This document shows, piece by piece, positions 1 to 8,185 of a stretch of 51,383 nt of DNA (position 1 is the stretch's first letter; each line of letters opens with the position of its first letter). Made by a program: the position numbers and the translations under genes. A model generated the notes under the pieces. The model saw only the letters and a program-made list of their open reading frames with translations, was not told where the DNA came from and did not search any database. This DNA comes from Lachnospiraceae bacterium. GTDB taxonomy: Bacteria > Bacillota > Clostridia > Lachnospirales > Lachnospiraceae. The stretch lies in assembly GCA_021771755.1 (NCBI GenBank), contig JAETOL010000017.1, forward strand, positions 1-51,383, in the 5' to 3' direction.

Positions 1-80
1 GCCAACGGAGGTTTACCCCCATTAATTAAGCGACAACAGTATTATGCTTCATTACAAGAGGCAGCATAGGTCGAACATCC

Positions 81-524
81 TTGAGAAAAAAGTGTAAAGT
101 AATATTGACAATATCACTTCATCTATTGCCGGAATTTCGTCAAGCCGGATGCAAGATCATCCTTGATTTCTCTCTCAACAAAAATTTTGATGAACTTGCT
201 CCGGTATTAAAAAATACAGATTTCGGTTTCTTCTCCTTCGAAGAATATAATGATAACATTGAAGAATTTCTAAAAAAAGCTCATTCCTTCGGTCCTCAGA
301 TTGTAACTGCCACCTTCGGTACAGACGGAAGTATGAGTTATGATGGTGAAAAATTTTATAAACAAGGAATTTATCCTGCTGAAGTCATAAACACTGTTGG
401 AGCAGGTGATTCATTTATTTCTGGTTATATATACGGTTTGATCCAGGGTTGGGATATTCCTGCCTGCCTTGATTGTGGTGCACGGACTTCTGCAGAAATT
501 GTTTCAAAATTTGATCCATATTAA
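81..524 (+). pseudogene. Truncated PfkB-family sugar kinase, fructoselysine-6-kinase-like C-terminal part
   Basis: This is the C-terminal half of a ribokinase/PfkB-family kinase. The PfkB signature with catalytic Asp is visible as NTVGAGDSFISGY, followed by the usual C-terminal helix region. LLPEFRQAGCKIILDFS and the later text resemble FrlD (fructoselysine 6-kinase) from memory of that family. A full enzyme has about 260 residues; only about 135 are recognisable. The reading frame upstream is closed by TAA at 27-29, and the first residues after the TTG at 81 do not look like the family. The substrate-binding N-terminal half is therefore missing or lies in another frame. Nothing recognisable was seen in bases 1-80. 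It is probably a broken gene or a rearrangement junction at the left edge. The FrlD assignment is tentative; the PfkB fold is secure. Confidence 0.65.
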
Positions 525-528
525 CAAC

Positions 529-575
529 AAAAAGAGTCAGATGAAAAAGAAAATCTTTCATCTGACTCTTTTTTA
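529..575. terminator. Bidirectional rho-independent terminator
   Basis: AAAGAGTCAGATGAAA pairs with TTTCATCTGACTCTTT around a short A-rich loop. There is a T run on the plus side and an A run on the left, so it can serve both converging genes (kinase remnant and CPBP protease). It overlaps the last codons of the protease gene. Confidence 0.85.
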
Positions 576-1367
576 TATCATTCTCTTTTTAGATGCATTT
601 CTTTTTAAATGCCGGACTCCCACAGTAAATACCACCAAAAGTACTGCTTCCATTGTCAGAACAACCATCACATAGTTTTCTTCCGGTATACGAACAAGCA
701 GTTCCGGCATTACAAGAGACCAGATATTTGCCCCCATATGCAGCAGCACACTGGACCATAAATTTCCTGTAAGTTCCAGGATATATGCAAACACGATACC
801 AAGGATTCCTGCATAAACTGCCTGTACAAGATTCATATGGTATATTCCAAAGAAAACTCCGGAAATTACAGCTGCCGCTGCCATTTTCATGTGATCCCGA
901 AGACGCAGATAGATCAGCCAGCGAAATACCATCTCTTCCGCCACCGGCGCTATGATCCCCATCCAGAAGATCAGCATAAAAAAGCTTTTTCCGCTCATGA
1001 TCTGTTCCATATTTTCCTGATATGCCTGAACATTCAGGATATTCTGAAGCATAGCCACCAGAATATTTGCAAACACCGAACATGCCGTACCCAGAAGAAG
1101 CAGCAGAAAAACAGTTCCCGGCTTTAGTTTTCTTCCCGGTTTTTCCGGTATAAGACCACCCAGTTTTCTTGCGTTTCTGTCTTTTTTATAAAAATATATG
1201 CATGGCAGCATCGTCAGAAGAGCAGAAATTCCTGTGAGAAAAATTGTATAGGAAGTAAAATCTTCCATTGTACCGTTCATCCCGTACAGAATCACAGCCA
1301 GAGCCGCATTGGCAATCACCTGACTGATCAGAAAATGGATCCCGCAGGGATAAACCACCCTCCACAC
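573..1367 (-). CDS. CPBP-family intramembrane protease (CAAX/Abi type)
   Basis: A polytopic membrane protein of about 264 residues with the three CPBP motifs: EEMVFR (glutamate pair plus Arg), FGIYHMN (F-x3-H) and HMGAN (H-x3-N). These residues form the catalytic site of the Rce1-like glutamyl protease family, and several hydrophobic segments surround them. Family members act in bacteriocin self-immunity, prenyl-protein-like processing or signalling; the substrate here cannot be told. The start is uncertain. The GTG at 1367 is the best available start, but no clear Shine-Dalgarno sequence is seen and no in-frame ATG lies nearby. It is the last gene of the minus-strand group after the HAD phosphatase (32-base gap) and ends in a shared terminator. 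Confidence 0.85.
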   Translation of the reverse strand: MWRVVYPCGIHFLISQVIANAALAVILYGMNGTMEDFTSYTIFLTGISALLTMLPCIYFYKKDRNARKLGGLIPEKPGRKLKPGTVFLLLLLGTACSVFANILVAMLQNILNVQAYQENMEQIMSGKSFFMLIFWMGIIAPVAEEMVFRWLIYLRLRDHMKMAAAAVISGVFFGIYHMNLVQAVYAGILGIVFAYILELTGNLWSSVLLHMGANIWSLVMPELLVRIPEENYVMVVLTMEAVLLVVFTVGVRHLKRNASKKRMI

Positions 1368-1399
1368 CTGTCCTAAAAGACTCTGTTTATGCAGAGGGC

Positions 1400-2047
1400 T
1401 CAGAAGAAAAAATCAAGCACCTCCTGCGCAGAGTCTGCAATCTTTAAGGGCATTGCATTTTTCAGTTCGTCTTCTGAACCATACCCATAAGAAACTGCCA
1501 GACACTTAAGTCCTGCTTTGCGGGCGCCAAAAACATCATGCTCCTTATCTCCTACCATAATCACCTGATCCCGGTGATCTCCCATATGAAGCCGGTCAAG
1601 CGCTTCTTCGATCACATCCGCCTTGCTGGTCCGTCCACCGTTCATTTCACTTCCTACAATTTCATGGAAGTATTTTGTGAGGTCAAAATGATCCAGTACC
1701 TTTTTTACAAATCGTTCTGGTTTGGAAGAAGCCACTGCCAGAATATAACCTTTTCCTCTCAGCTTATCCAGCATATCTTCCACACCCGGATATACCTGAT
1801 TCTCAAAAATACCAATATCTGTATATCGTTCTCTGTAATATTCAACTGCCCTGACTGCGGTTTCTTCATCCAGATCTGCATATTTCATAAACTGCTGAAG
1901 AAGGGGCGGGCCGACAAATACTTCAAGCTTTTTAAGATCCGGCTCCGGCTGCCCAAGCTTTTCTAATGCATATTGTACAGACTTTGTTATCCCCTCTCCT
2001 GATTCTGTCAAAGTTCCATCCAGATCAAATAAAATCACTTTATACAT
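1400..2047 (-). CDS. HAD-family phosphatase, phosphoglycolate phosphatase-like
   Basis: A 215-residue HAD subfamily IA hydrolase. Motif I is FDLDGTLTESG (nucleophile Asp9 and general acid Asp11), motif II the Ser in VASSKPERF, motif III the Lys in that segment, and motif IV GDKEHD. A four-helix cap lies between motifs I and II, as in Gph/PgmB-type enzymes. It probably dephosphorylates a small sugar or glycolate phosphate in the cytoplasm; the exact substrate is not visible. The ATG at 2047 has a good ribosome site (GGAGG, six bases upstream). A TATACT box sits just upstream within the 63-base gap to the previous gene, so a separate promoter is possible. Confidence 0.88.
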   Translation of the reverse strand: MYKVILFDLDGTLTESGEGITKSVQYALEKLGQPEPDLKKLEVFVGPPLLQQFMKYADLDEETAVRAVEYYRERYTDIGIFENQVYPGVEDMLDKLRGKGYILAVASSKPERFVKKVLDHFDLTKYFHEIVGSEMNGGRTSKADVIEEALDRLHMGDHRDQVIMVGDKEHDVFGARKAGLKCLAVSYGYGSEDELKNAMPLKIADSAQEVLDFFF

Positions 2048-2110
2048 AAGTTCCTCCAGTACTTTCCTAACACATCCTAAAAGATTCTGATTATTCGTAT
2101 GGATAGTATA

Positions 2111-2920
2111 TCATGATTTATTTTTTTCGTCTATGAAAATTCCATGTACATGGTTTCCATAATCCAGAACAGCCAGTTCCGTAACCACCTTCTTCGCCTG
2201 GGACTCCTGCCGGCTTTTTTGTTCCGGAACGATCCGGTCCCCCTGCCACTTCCACCGGGTATCTTTTCCATTTATTTTTAAGTACAGAATCTGTACCTCT
2301 CTGTTTCCCCGGATTTTAAAACAGGGATTTCTGTCTGTTTCCCCTTTCCAGCAGATCAGTTGGGGAACCTCTTCTGATTTCCAGGATCCAGGGGAATGTT
2401 TTCTTCTATTATTTATCTCGTCCGGAAAAGCAGACGGTGCAGGAGAAATCGTAGACGGAACTGCTGTTGCCAAAGGTAATGGTGGCGGAGACGGCATCAA
2501 AGCTGGCAGAGGTGTTGCCGTAGGCGTATTATCCGAAGTAATTTCCCATATTCTTTGTGTTTCTCCTCCTGACCAGAACGCCTCTTGAGAACGATCATCA
2601 TTTGCTGAAGTTCCATTTACCGGAGCCTCATTTTCTGATCCATAATTGTTTTCTATATTTTCCTGAATCGGATACGAATTTTCTCCATTTCCTTCCTCCT
2701 CCTGAGGATCTGTATCTTCCCAGATTTCTTCCTGTGATTCCTCCTGGACTCCCGGATTCCCTGCCGATTCCTCCCAGTCCCATGGAAGATCGGTGTTTTC
2801 TCCTGTTCCCATCTCTACCTGAAAGCCCCCAAGTTCCTGCTCTGCGGACATGGCCGATATCTTTCCCGGCATCATCAGTAGGATGAACATAAAGATCCAG
2901 TTCCAGCATTTCTTATTCAT
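2111..2920 (-). CDS. Secreted acidic/Pro-rich protein paired with a Ser/Thr kinase
   Basis: 269 residues, not recognised as a known family. The first 23 or so residues form a signal peptide (NKKCWNWIFMFILLMMPG, cleavage near ISAMSA). Next come about 110 residues very rich in Glu, Asn and Gly, then a Pro/Ala/Thr/Ser linker near residues 130-165. The end is a compact Lys/Trp-containing domain of about 90 residues with QLICWKGETDRNPCFKI, which has two Cys and might be a small beta domain. The start overlaps the kinase gene end by 8 bases, so the two are translationally coupled. Membrane kinases in Clostridia often have such partners, but the role here (ligand, substrate or wall-anchored sensor) is inference. 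Confidence 0.75.
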   Translation of the reverse strand: MNKKCWNWIFMFILLMMPGKISAMSAEQELGGFQVEMGTGENTDLPWDWEESAGNPGVQEESQEEIWEDTDPQEEEGNGENSYPIQENIENNYGSENEAPVNGTSANDDRSQEAFWSGGETQRIWEITSDNTPTATPLPALMPSPPPLPLATAVPSTISPAPSAFPDEINNRRKHSPGSWKSEEVPQLICWKGETDRNPCFKIRGNREVQILYLKINGKDTRWKWQGDRIVPEQKSRQESQAKKVVTELAVLDYGNHVHGIFIDEKNKS

Positions 2921-4160
2921 AATGTCCCTCCGTATAGTTCCTTAAATACTGTTTCCATACCTTAAAATTCCATCCTTCCTGAGCTGCTTTTTCCTTTTTT
3001 CTCTTTCTCTGGAATTTTTCATATAAATCCAGACTTTCCTCTCCTCTTCCCTGTCTTGCCAAAAACAGACCATACGCGGCATATTCTTCCTCTTTTGCAC
3101 TTCTTTCTTTTGCAAGTTGTCTGTAATATCCCTCAGCCTTTACCATATTGCCCTGAAGTTCACTGTTTTCTGCCAGCAGATACAGGAGACGAATCTGATG
3201 ATCGGGTTTCGTATATCGATACAGCAAATGTCGGCTATGTTCCTCAACCTGACTGCATACTGTTTCCCTGATATTTTTTCCTCCGGACTGAAAGTCCATT
3301 GTTCTATACATGGAAATCACAGAAGACACCGCTGTTTCAAAAGGAACGGATGGTGTCTGCATCCCGACGTAAACGCCGAAACATAAGACAACCGTCACAA
3401 TACCACACATGACCAATGCAAGTCCCCTCCATCGTTTCAAAGACAACGGCTGAAGTTTTTTTAACCCGTCTATGGCATTTTCGGCATTTTTCCATCTCTT
3501 TTCCGGCTGTGTACGACAGCATTTCCAAATGAAAAAAGCAAGATAAGGATATTGCAAAAAACACGGAATACGTCTTTTTCCGCAAAGACTCTCCATTGTT
3601 TTTCCAAGTGCATAAATATCACTGGTTTCTTTTAGTATCCCATGATACTGTTCCGGTGCCGCATATCCCTTTGTGCCATAACAGAGGATCTTCTTCCTGT
3701 CATATCCCAGCACTGCACTTCCAAAATCAATCAGGTACAAGGTTCCATTGTCTGTCAGCATCAGATTTTCCGGCTTCAGATCTCCATAATAAACGGCAGG
3801 CTTTCTTGAATGAAGATACGATAATATATCCAGGATTCTTTTTCCCATAGAAATGATTTCTTCTGCCGAAAACCCCTTTCCTTCTTCCAGACACTGTCTC
3901 AATGATTTTCCCTGAATATATTCCATCACCAGAAAACACCGATTCTCCTGTTCTGTATAATCGATCATCCGAGGCAGTGACGGATGATCCAGAAGGCGCA
4001 GAAACTCAGCCTCTTTTTTTCTTTCCAAAGGCAGTTCCTTCACGGCTCGATAAATCCCCAGATCGATATCCCTGGCAAGATATAAGGTTCCCTGTCCGCC
4101 TTTACCGATTCTGTCTACAATACAGTACCGCCCCTTTAAAATAATTCCGATCAGCTCGAT
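2913..4160 (-). CDS. Membrane eukaryotic-type Ser/Thr protein kinase, apparently starting at a non-AUG codon
   Basis: A Hanks-type kinase of about 415 residues. The Gly-rich loop IGKGGQGTLYLARD (residues 18-31), the ATP-anchoring Lys in AVKEL (Lys41), the catalytic loop YYGDLKPEN (Asp127; YGD replaces the usual HRD) and DFGSA (Asp145) are all visible. A single membrane segment follows at about 246-268. The extracellular C-terminal region looks helical and repeat-like (TPR-like spacing: AEGYYRQLAKERSAKEEEY). The usual start finder would take the GTG at 4043, but that is the Val of AVK and would remove the Gly loop and Lys region. The frame is open only back to a TGA at 4199-4197, with no ATG, GTG or TTG before the Gly loop. 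ATC at 4160 lies eight bases after a strong GAGGGGAG. The downstream partner is the overlapping secreted protein. Confidence 0.85.
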   Translation of the reverse strand: MELIGIILKGRYCIVDRIGKGGQGTLYLARDIDLGIYRAVKELPLERKKEAEFLRLLDHPSLPRMIDYTEQENRCFLVMEYIQGKSLRQCLEEGKGFSAEEIISMGKRILDILSYLHSRKPAVYYGDLKPENLMLTDNGTLYLIDFGSAVLGYDRKKILCYGTKGYAAPEQYHGILKETSDIYALGKTMESLCGKRRIPCFLQYPYLAFFIWKCCRTQPEKRWKNAENAIDGLKKLQPLSLKRWRGLALVMCGIVTVVLCFGVYVGMQTPSVPFETAVSSVISMYRTMDFQSGGKNIRETVCSQVEEHSRHLLYRYTKPDHQIRLLYLLAENSELQGNMVKAEGYYRQLAKERSAKEEEYAAYGLFLARQGRGEESLDLYEKFQRKRKKEKAAQEGWNFKVWKQYLRNYTEGHYE

Positions 4161-4176
4161 ACGCTTCGCTCCCCTC
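4158..4176 (-). promoter_or_regulatory. Ribosome site and probable ATC start of the kinase gene
   Basis: On the minus strand GAGGGGAG (4176-4169) is followed after eight bases by an in-frame ATC (4160-4158), then GAG CTG ATC GGA. The alternatives in frame are CTG, ATT and ATA codons. A point change from ATG to ATC would explain this, and so would true weak non-AUG initiation. Confidence 0.5.
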
Positions 4177-4357
4177 TTTATGAATATAGAAAAACATCAT
4201 GTCCGTCAGGGCAGTTTCTGCACAAAAACTCACAGACTTATCCTACATATTGATTTCGTTTTCAAAAGTGGAAAATACCGGAAGAACTCCGGCAAAAGAT
4301 ATGATATCTGTCCATTTATTATAGCACAAATTGTTCTGATCAATTATAAACTTTTCA

Positions 4358-4417
4358 TAAAAACAAAAAGACCCTTTATCCGGCAGGAAATGATACTTCC
4401 TGTCAGATAAGGGGTCT
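4358..4417 (-). terminator. Rho-independent terminator of argS
   Basis: Minus-strand AGACCCCTTATCTGACAGGAA pairs, with small mismatches, with TTCCTGCCGGATAAAGGGTCT and is followed by TTTTTGTTTTT. The remaining bases between 4177 and 4357 hold no gene that I can see. Confidence 0.9.
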
Positions 4418-4458
4418 GAAACATCGATATTCTGAGAATCAGATTTTCTGATATATTT

Positions 4459-6225
4459 TTACATTCTGTCCGGAGCAGAGAATCCAAGAAGATCGATACT
4501 GGTTTCCAGAATACTTCTGGTCACACTGAGAAGCTTCAGGAAAGATTCCTTCTGTGCCTGATCTTCCTCGCTCAGGATCTTTGTTTCATGATAGAAGCTG
4601 TTAAATGCATTGGAAACCTCATAAATATAAGCACAGATCTTATGAGGAGCTTTTTCTTCAAATGCACTTTCCACAGTTGCCCCAAACTTTGTCAGTTCCA
4701 GCATAAGGTTCTTCTGGCTGTCGTTTACTGCCGGAAGAAGCTGGATTCCCTCAAGGTTTCCGCCTTCTTCTGCATAACGATTCAGAATAGACTTAATGCG
4801 GACAATGGTATAAAGAATGTACGGACCTGTATTTCCCTCAAAAGAAGTAAACCGGTCAATATCAAACACATAGTCTTTCGTAGCCTGGTTGGAAAGATCA
4901 CCGTATTTGATTGCGGAAAGACCAACAATCTCTGCTGTTTCTGTAGCGTCTTTATCCTTTACGCTTCTGTTTTCCACGATCTTGCGGTACATTTCTTCAT
5001 CGATATCTGCGATCAGGCGCTCCAGTCTCATAACGCCGCCTTCTCTTGTCTTAAATGGCTTGCCGTCTTTTCCGTTCATTGTTCCGAAGCCCAGGAAAGA
5101 AAGTCTGGTATCTTCTTTTACAAGTCCGGTTTTTCTTGCGCAGCGGAATACCTGAATAAAGTGAAGTTCCTGACGTTTGTCTACTACATAAAGAATCTCG
5201 TCCGGATCATAGAGCTTCATACGCTCTACAATCGTTGCAAGATCCGTTGTTGTGTAAAGAGAAGCACCGTCGGATTTCAGGAGCATACATGGAGGAATCT
5301 CCTTGGTGTCTGTCTCTTCCTTGACATCTACTACAAGCGCACCCTGATCTTCATAGGCAAATCCCTGATCCTTCATGGCCTGCACCATATCCGGAATATA
5401 CGGCTGTGCATCTGATTCCTTTTTCCACAGGTCAAAGGACACGTTCAGGTTGTCGTAATTTCTCTTAAGGTCTGTTACAGAAACCTGCATGATATGATTC
5501 CAGAGAGCCATGTATCCCGGCTTGCCCTGCTGAAGAAGATGGGTCGCCTCCAGCGCCTCGTTGCGGTAATCCTCGTCCTCCTTGGATTTTCCGCTGGCAC
5601 AGGGATAGATCTCTTCCAGTTCACCAATGGTAAACGGTGCTTCCTCCGGGTACTCTCCCTGATAGCTGTCATCAAAATATACCAGCTCCGGTTTGCGGTG
5701 TTTCAGTTCTGTAATGATCAGACCCATCTGAAGTCCCCAGTCTCCAAGATGCACGTCACCAATCACCTTATGTCCCACAAAGCGGCCGATCCTTTTGATA
5801 CTCTCTCCGATAATGGCAGAACGGAGATGACCTACATGAAGGGGCTTCGCCACGTTTGGTCCGCCGTAGTCAATGATGATCGTCTTCGGAGTTTCCGCCT
5901 GGGTCACAGAGAATTTAGGATCCTCTGCCATTTTTTTCAGATAATCTGCAAGAAACTCTTCTTTTACTTTCAGATTAATGAAGCCCGGCTTTACCACTTC
6001 TGCCATGGAAAATACCTGGCTGTCCTTTAAATATTCCACTACATCATCTGCGATCATAAACGGAGCTTTTTTGTAAGCCTTGGCTCCTGCCATAGCTCCG
6101 TTGCACTGGAACTCACAGAGATCCGGTCTGTTTGATACCGTTACTTTTCCATACTCCGAATCATATCCGGCTTTTTCAAAAGCGGAGGAAAGCTCCTCTG
6201 CCATAATTTCCATCAGTTTCTTCAT
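4459..6225 (-). CDS. argS: Arginyl-tRNA synthetase
   Basis: A 588-residue class I aminoacyl-tRNA synthetase that charges tRNA-Arg. The family N-terminal Add1-like domain is present. The HIGH signature reads HVGH at about residues 130-133 inside YGGPNVAKPLHVGHLRS. The KMSKS region is the ArgS-type variant near GKPFKTREGG. The DALR anticodon-binding domain closes the protein (SNAFNSFYHETKIL). Length and motifs are complete. It starts 29 bases after degV and ends at a strong terminator, so it is the last gene of a minus-strand run that begins with the transport genes at 11.3 kb. Confidence 0.97.
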   Translation of the reverse strand: MKKLMEIMAEELSSAFEKAGYDSEYGKVTVSNRPDLCEFQCNGAMAGAKAYKKAPFMIADDVVEYLKDSQVFSMAEVVKPGFINLKVKEEFLADYLKKMAEDPKFSVTQAETPKTIIIDYGGPNVAKPLHVGHLRSAIIGESIKRIGRFVGHKVIGDVHLGDWGLQMGLIITELKHRKPELVYFDDSYQGEYPEEAPFTIGELEEIYPCASGKSKEDEDYRNEALEATHLLQQGKPGYMALWNHIMQVSVTDLKRNYDNLNVSFDLWKKESDAQPYIPDMVQAMKDQGFAYEDQGALVVDVKEETDTKEIPPCMLLKSDGASLYTTTDLATIVERMKLYDPDEILYVVDKRQELHFIQVFRCARKTGLVKEDTRLSFLGFGTMNGKDGKPFKTREGGVMRLERLIADIDEEMYRKIVENRSVKDKDATETAEIVGLSAIKYGDLSNQATKDYVFDIDRFTSFEGNTGPYILYTIVRIKSILNRYAEEGGNLEGIQLLPAVNDSQKNLMLELTKFGATVESAFEEKAPHKICAYIYEVSNAFNSFYHETKILSEEDQAQKESFLKLLSVTRSILETSIDLLGFSAPDRM

Positions 6226-6254
6226 GTCTTATGACTCCTCGTACTTATTCTTTT

Positions 6255-7124
6255 TTATACAGTGACTTTTTTGGAGCATGCCACTGCAAGAGCTCCATGG
6301 CCAATATGGCAGGCTACGCTTAAGGAAAGAGGATCCATATGGATCTCCAGCTCCGGGAACATCTCCTGAACTTCTTTTTTGAATTCCTCTGCCTCTTCCT
6401 GATTTCCGGTATAAGCCATCTGCAGACACATTTCTCCCTTTTTCACATATTCTGCAAAGCGGGTATCCATATCTTCCTTCATGGCTTTAAGCATGACACG
6501 TTTGGCCTGTTTCTTGCCTCTTACCTTAGAATAAGCATCCAGCTTATCCCCCTGGATCTGAAGTACCGGCTTCAGGTTCAGCACTGTACCGATAGCTGCT
6601 GCCGCAGGAGTGATCCTGCCGCCTTTTTTCAGATATTTCAGAGTTTCTAAAGTAATGTAAATACTGGATTCCAGTTTTTCTGCCTCCAGGATCTCACGGA
6701 TCTCTGCGGCATTTTTTCCTGCCTTTACCAATGCAAGCGCATCCAGAACAGACTGTCTCTGCGTTACGGAAATTCTCTGGTTATCAACCACCTGTACCTT
6801 TCCATCGTAATCTCTGGCAAGTCCCATGGCCGTTTCACAGGAAGCACTGAGACCGCTGGACATAGGAATATGAACGATCTCATCATACTCTTTCAGAAGG
6901 TTGTCCCACATTCCACATACCTCTCCCGGACTGGGCTGTGAGGTGGAAATCGTTTCATCCTTCTGCAGACGCTCATAAAACTCTTCCTGAGAAAGCGTAA
7001 TCCCTTCCAGATACATTACTTCATTAATATAAAAGGGCATGGGCAGGACAAAAACTCCAAGACTGCGTCCCTCATCCTGCGTGATACCGCTGTTGCTGTC
7101 TGTAACAATTGCAATTTTATTCAT
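6255..7124 (-). CDS. DegV-family fatty-acid-binding protein (FakB-like)
   Basis: 289 residues from the ATG at 7124 (MNKIAIVTDSNSGI). The family signatures are TDSNSG near the N terminus, TSQPSPGE, MSSGLSAS and the C-terminal GHIGHGA-like segment (ACHIGHGALAVAC). DegV/FakB proteins hold an acyl chain and present it to the FakA fatty-acid kinase for phospholipid synthesis. The open frame extends upstream to 7247, but the start at 7124 overlaps the stop of the preceding membrane protein as ATGA and has GGAG six to ten bases before it. The gene is therefore translationally coupled to the transport operon, an unusual setting. No fakA is seen in the window. Confidence 0.92.
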   Translation of the reverse strand: MNKIAIVTDSNSGITQDEGRSLGVFVLPMPFYINEVMYLEGITLSQEEFYERLQKDETISTSQPSPGEVCGMWDNLLKEYDEIVHIPMSSGLSASCETAMGLARDYDGKVQVVDNQRISVTQRQSVLDALALVKAGKNAAEIREILEAEKLESSIYITLETLKYLKKGGRITPAAAAIGTVLNLKPVLQIQGDKLDAYSKVRGKKQAKRVMLKAMKEDMDTRFAEYVKKGEMCLQMAYTGNQEEAEEFKKEVQEMFPELEIHMDPLSLSVACHIGHGALAVACSKKVTV

Positions 7125-8185
7125 ACTGCATTCTCCTTTTTCTTTTCTCCTGAAAAATACATGCTGTGTACAGTGTAACACATTTTCTGTCGTATCACAA
7201 TAAAAAGAAAAAAAGCCCCAAGAGAAAAAAACAGGGATTTTACACAAAAAATAATATTTTCTGACTGAATCATTGTTTTTGGAAGTATCAAAAACCGCTG
7301 GATATTTTCTGCAGCAGAAGAAAACCGCTCAGACCAGAAGGTAAAATCCGACCATCTGGAAGGAATCCAGTCTCCCGGAATCCGAAAGGTGTTCCAAAGG
7401 ATCATTCCTCCCGTTACACCAAGAAGCAGCAGAGCACCAGTCCAGATCCAGTAATCCGCCTGCCGGAAAAAATATTTTTTTTGCTCTGTCCGGGCAGATT
7501 TCCATAAACTCCACCCCACTGCGGCAGGAAAAAACACCAATGCCATCAAAGCAATACCAGATAAAAACCCACCTTCGACAATTGTTCCCGATAGACCGCA
7601 GCTCATAAGAATCTGTTCCGGTGTCTTTCCCATTTCAGAATCTTCTTTTTTTACAAACACTCTATTATAGGAACCATCAGGATCCTCAGGAGAGATCAGA
7701 AGCAGTCTCTGTTTCCACGGAATCACCTTTCTCACCTGATATTCCTTTCCCTGAAAGCGTAACCATCTGCCTTCTGCATTCTCTGTTCCAAACAGTTTCA
7801 CTGCCGAAACACTGTCAAGAACACAGCCCACTCTGTCCGGAAAAAGAAGTCCTGCCAGTCTCCAGTCATAAAGAGACGCCTCACCAATCATTTCCCCAGT
7901 CATTACCACTGTACTTCTTCCATATTCCGGTTCTTCCAGAGTTTCCATTCCTCCTTCCCGAAAGAAACAGATTCCTCTATCCTGGTCTGTTTTTTCCATG
8001 ATTTTCAGAATATCCTCCGCCTGATCTCCATCAGGAAAATAATTGGATAAAAACACGGGCACAGAAGGCTCCGGCTGCATCTGCCCATAATAAAAGACAG
8101 CCACTCCATAAAAAATCAGCACAAGGCTCCCCAGCAGCAGACGTTTCCACCAGCCTTTCGGAAACGCCCTTCCTTTCCCGCTCAT
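7121..8185 (-). CDS. Membrane protein with a MacB-type periplasmic core domain, no ATPase
   Basis: 354 residues. One membrane segment lies at about 14-33. An extracytoplasmic domain runs to about residue 205; its text ELEEPEYGRSTVVMTG, VSAVKLFGTENAEGRWLRFQGKEYQV resembles the MacB_PCD pattern, where an Ala-Leu-Phe-Gly segment precedes a Gly-rich strand and VxxV. Two or three further membrane segments follow (about 208-228, 246-268 and 315-335). This is the topology of an FtsX/MacB permease, but the sequence is divergent and has no nucleotide-binding domain. It overlaps the adaptor gene by ATGA at the start and degV by ATGA at the end. The likely role is as partner of the upstream HlyD-type adaptor in a transport or sensing complex; the family assignment is moderate. 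Confidence 0.65.
   Translation of the reverse strand: MSGKGRAFPKGWWKRLLLGSLVLIFYGVAVFYYGQMQPEPSVPVFLSNYFPDGDQAEDILKIMEKTDQDRGICFFREGGMETLEEPEYGRSTVVMTGEMIGEASLYDWRLAGLLFPDRVGCVLDSVSAVKLFGTENAEGRWLRFQGKEYQVRKVIPWKQRLLLISPEDPDGSYNRVFVKKEDSEMGKTPEQILMSCGLSGTIVEGGFLSGIALMALVFFPAAVGWSLWKSARTEQKKYFFRQADYWIWTGALLLLGVTGGMILWNTFRIPGDWIPSRWSDFTFWSERFSSAAENIQRFLILPKTMIQSENIIFCVKSLFFSLGAFFLFIVIRQKMCYTVHSMYFSGEKKKENAV

Noticed and set aside
2913..4043. Kinase start at GTG 4043
   Set aside because: This GTG codes the Val before the ATP-anchoring Lys; starting there loses the Gly-rich loop that is clearly encoded upstream.
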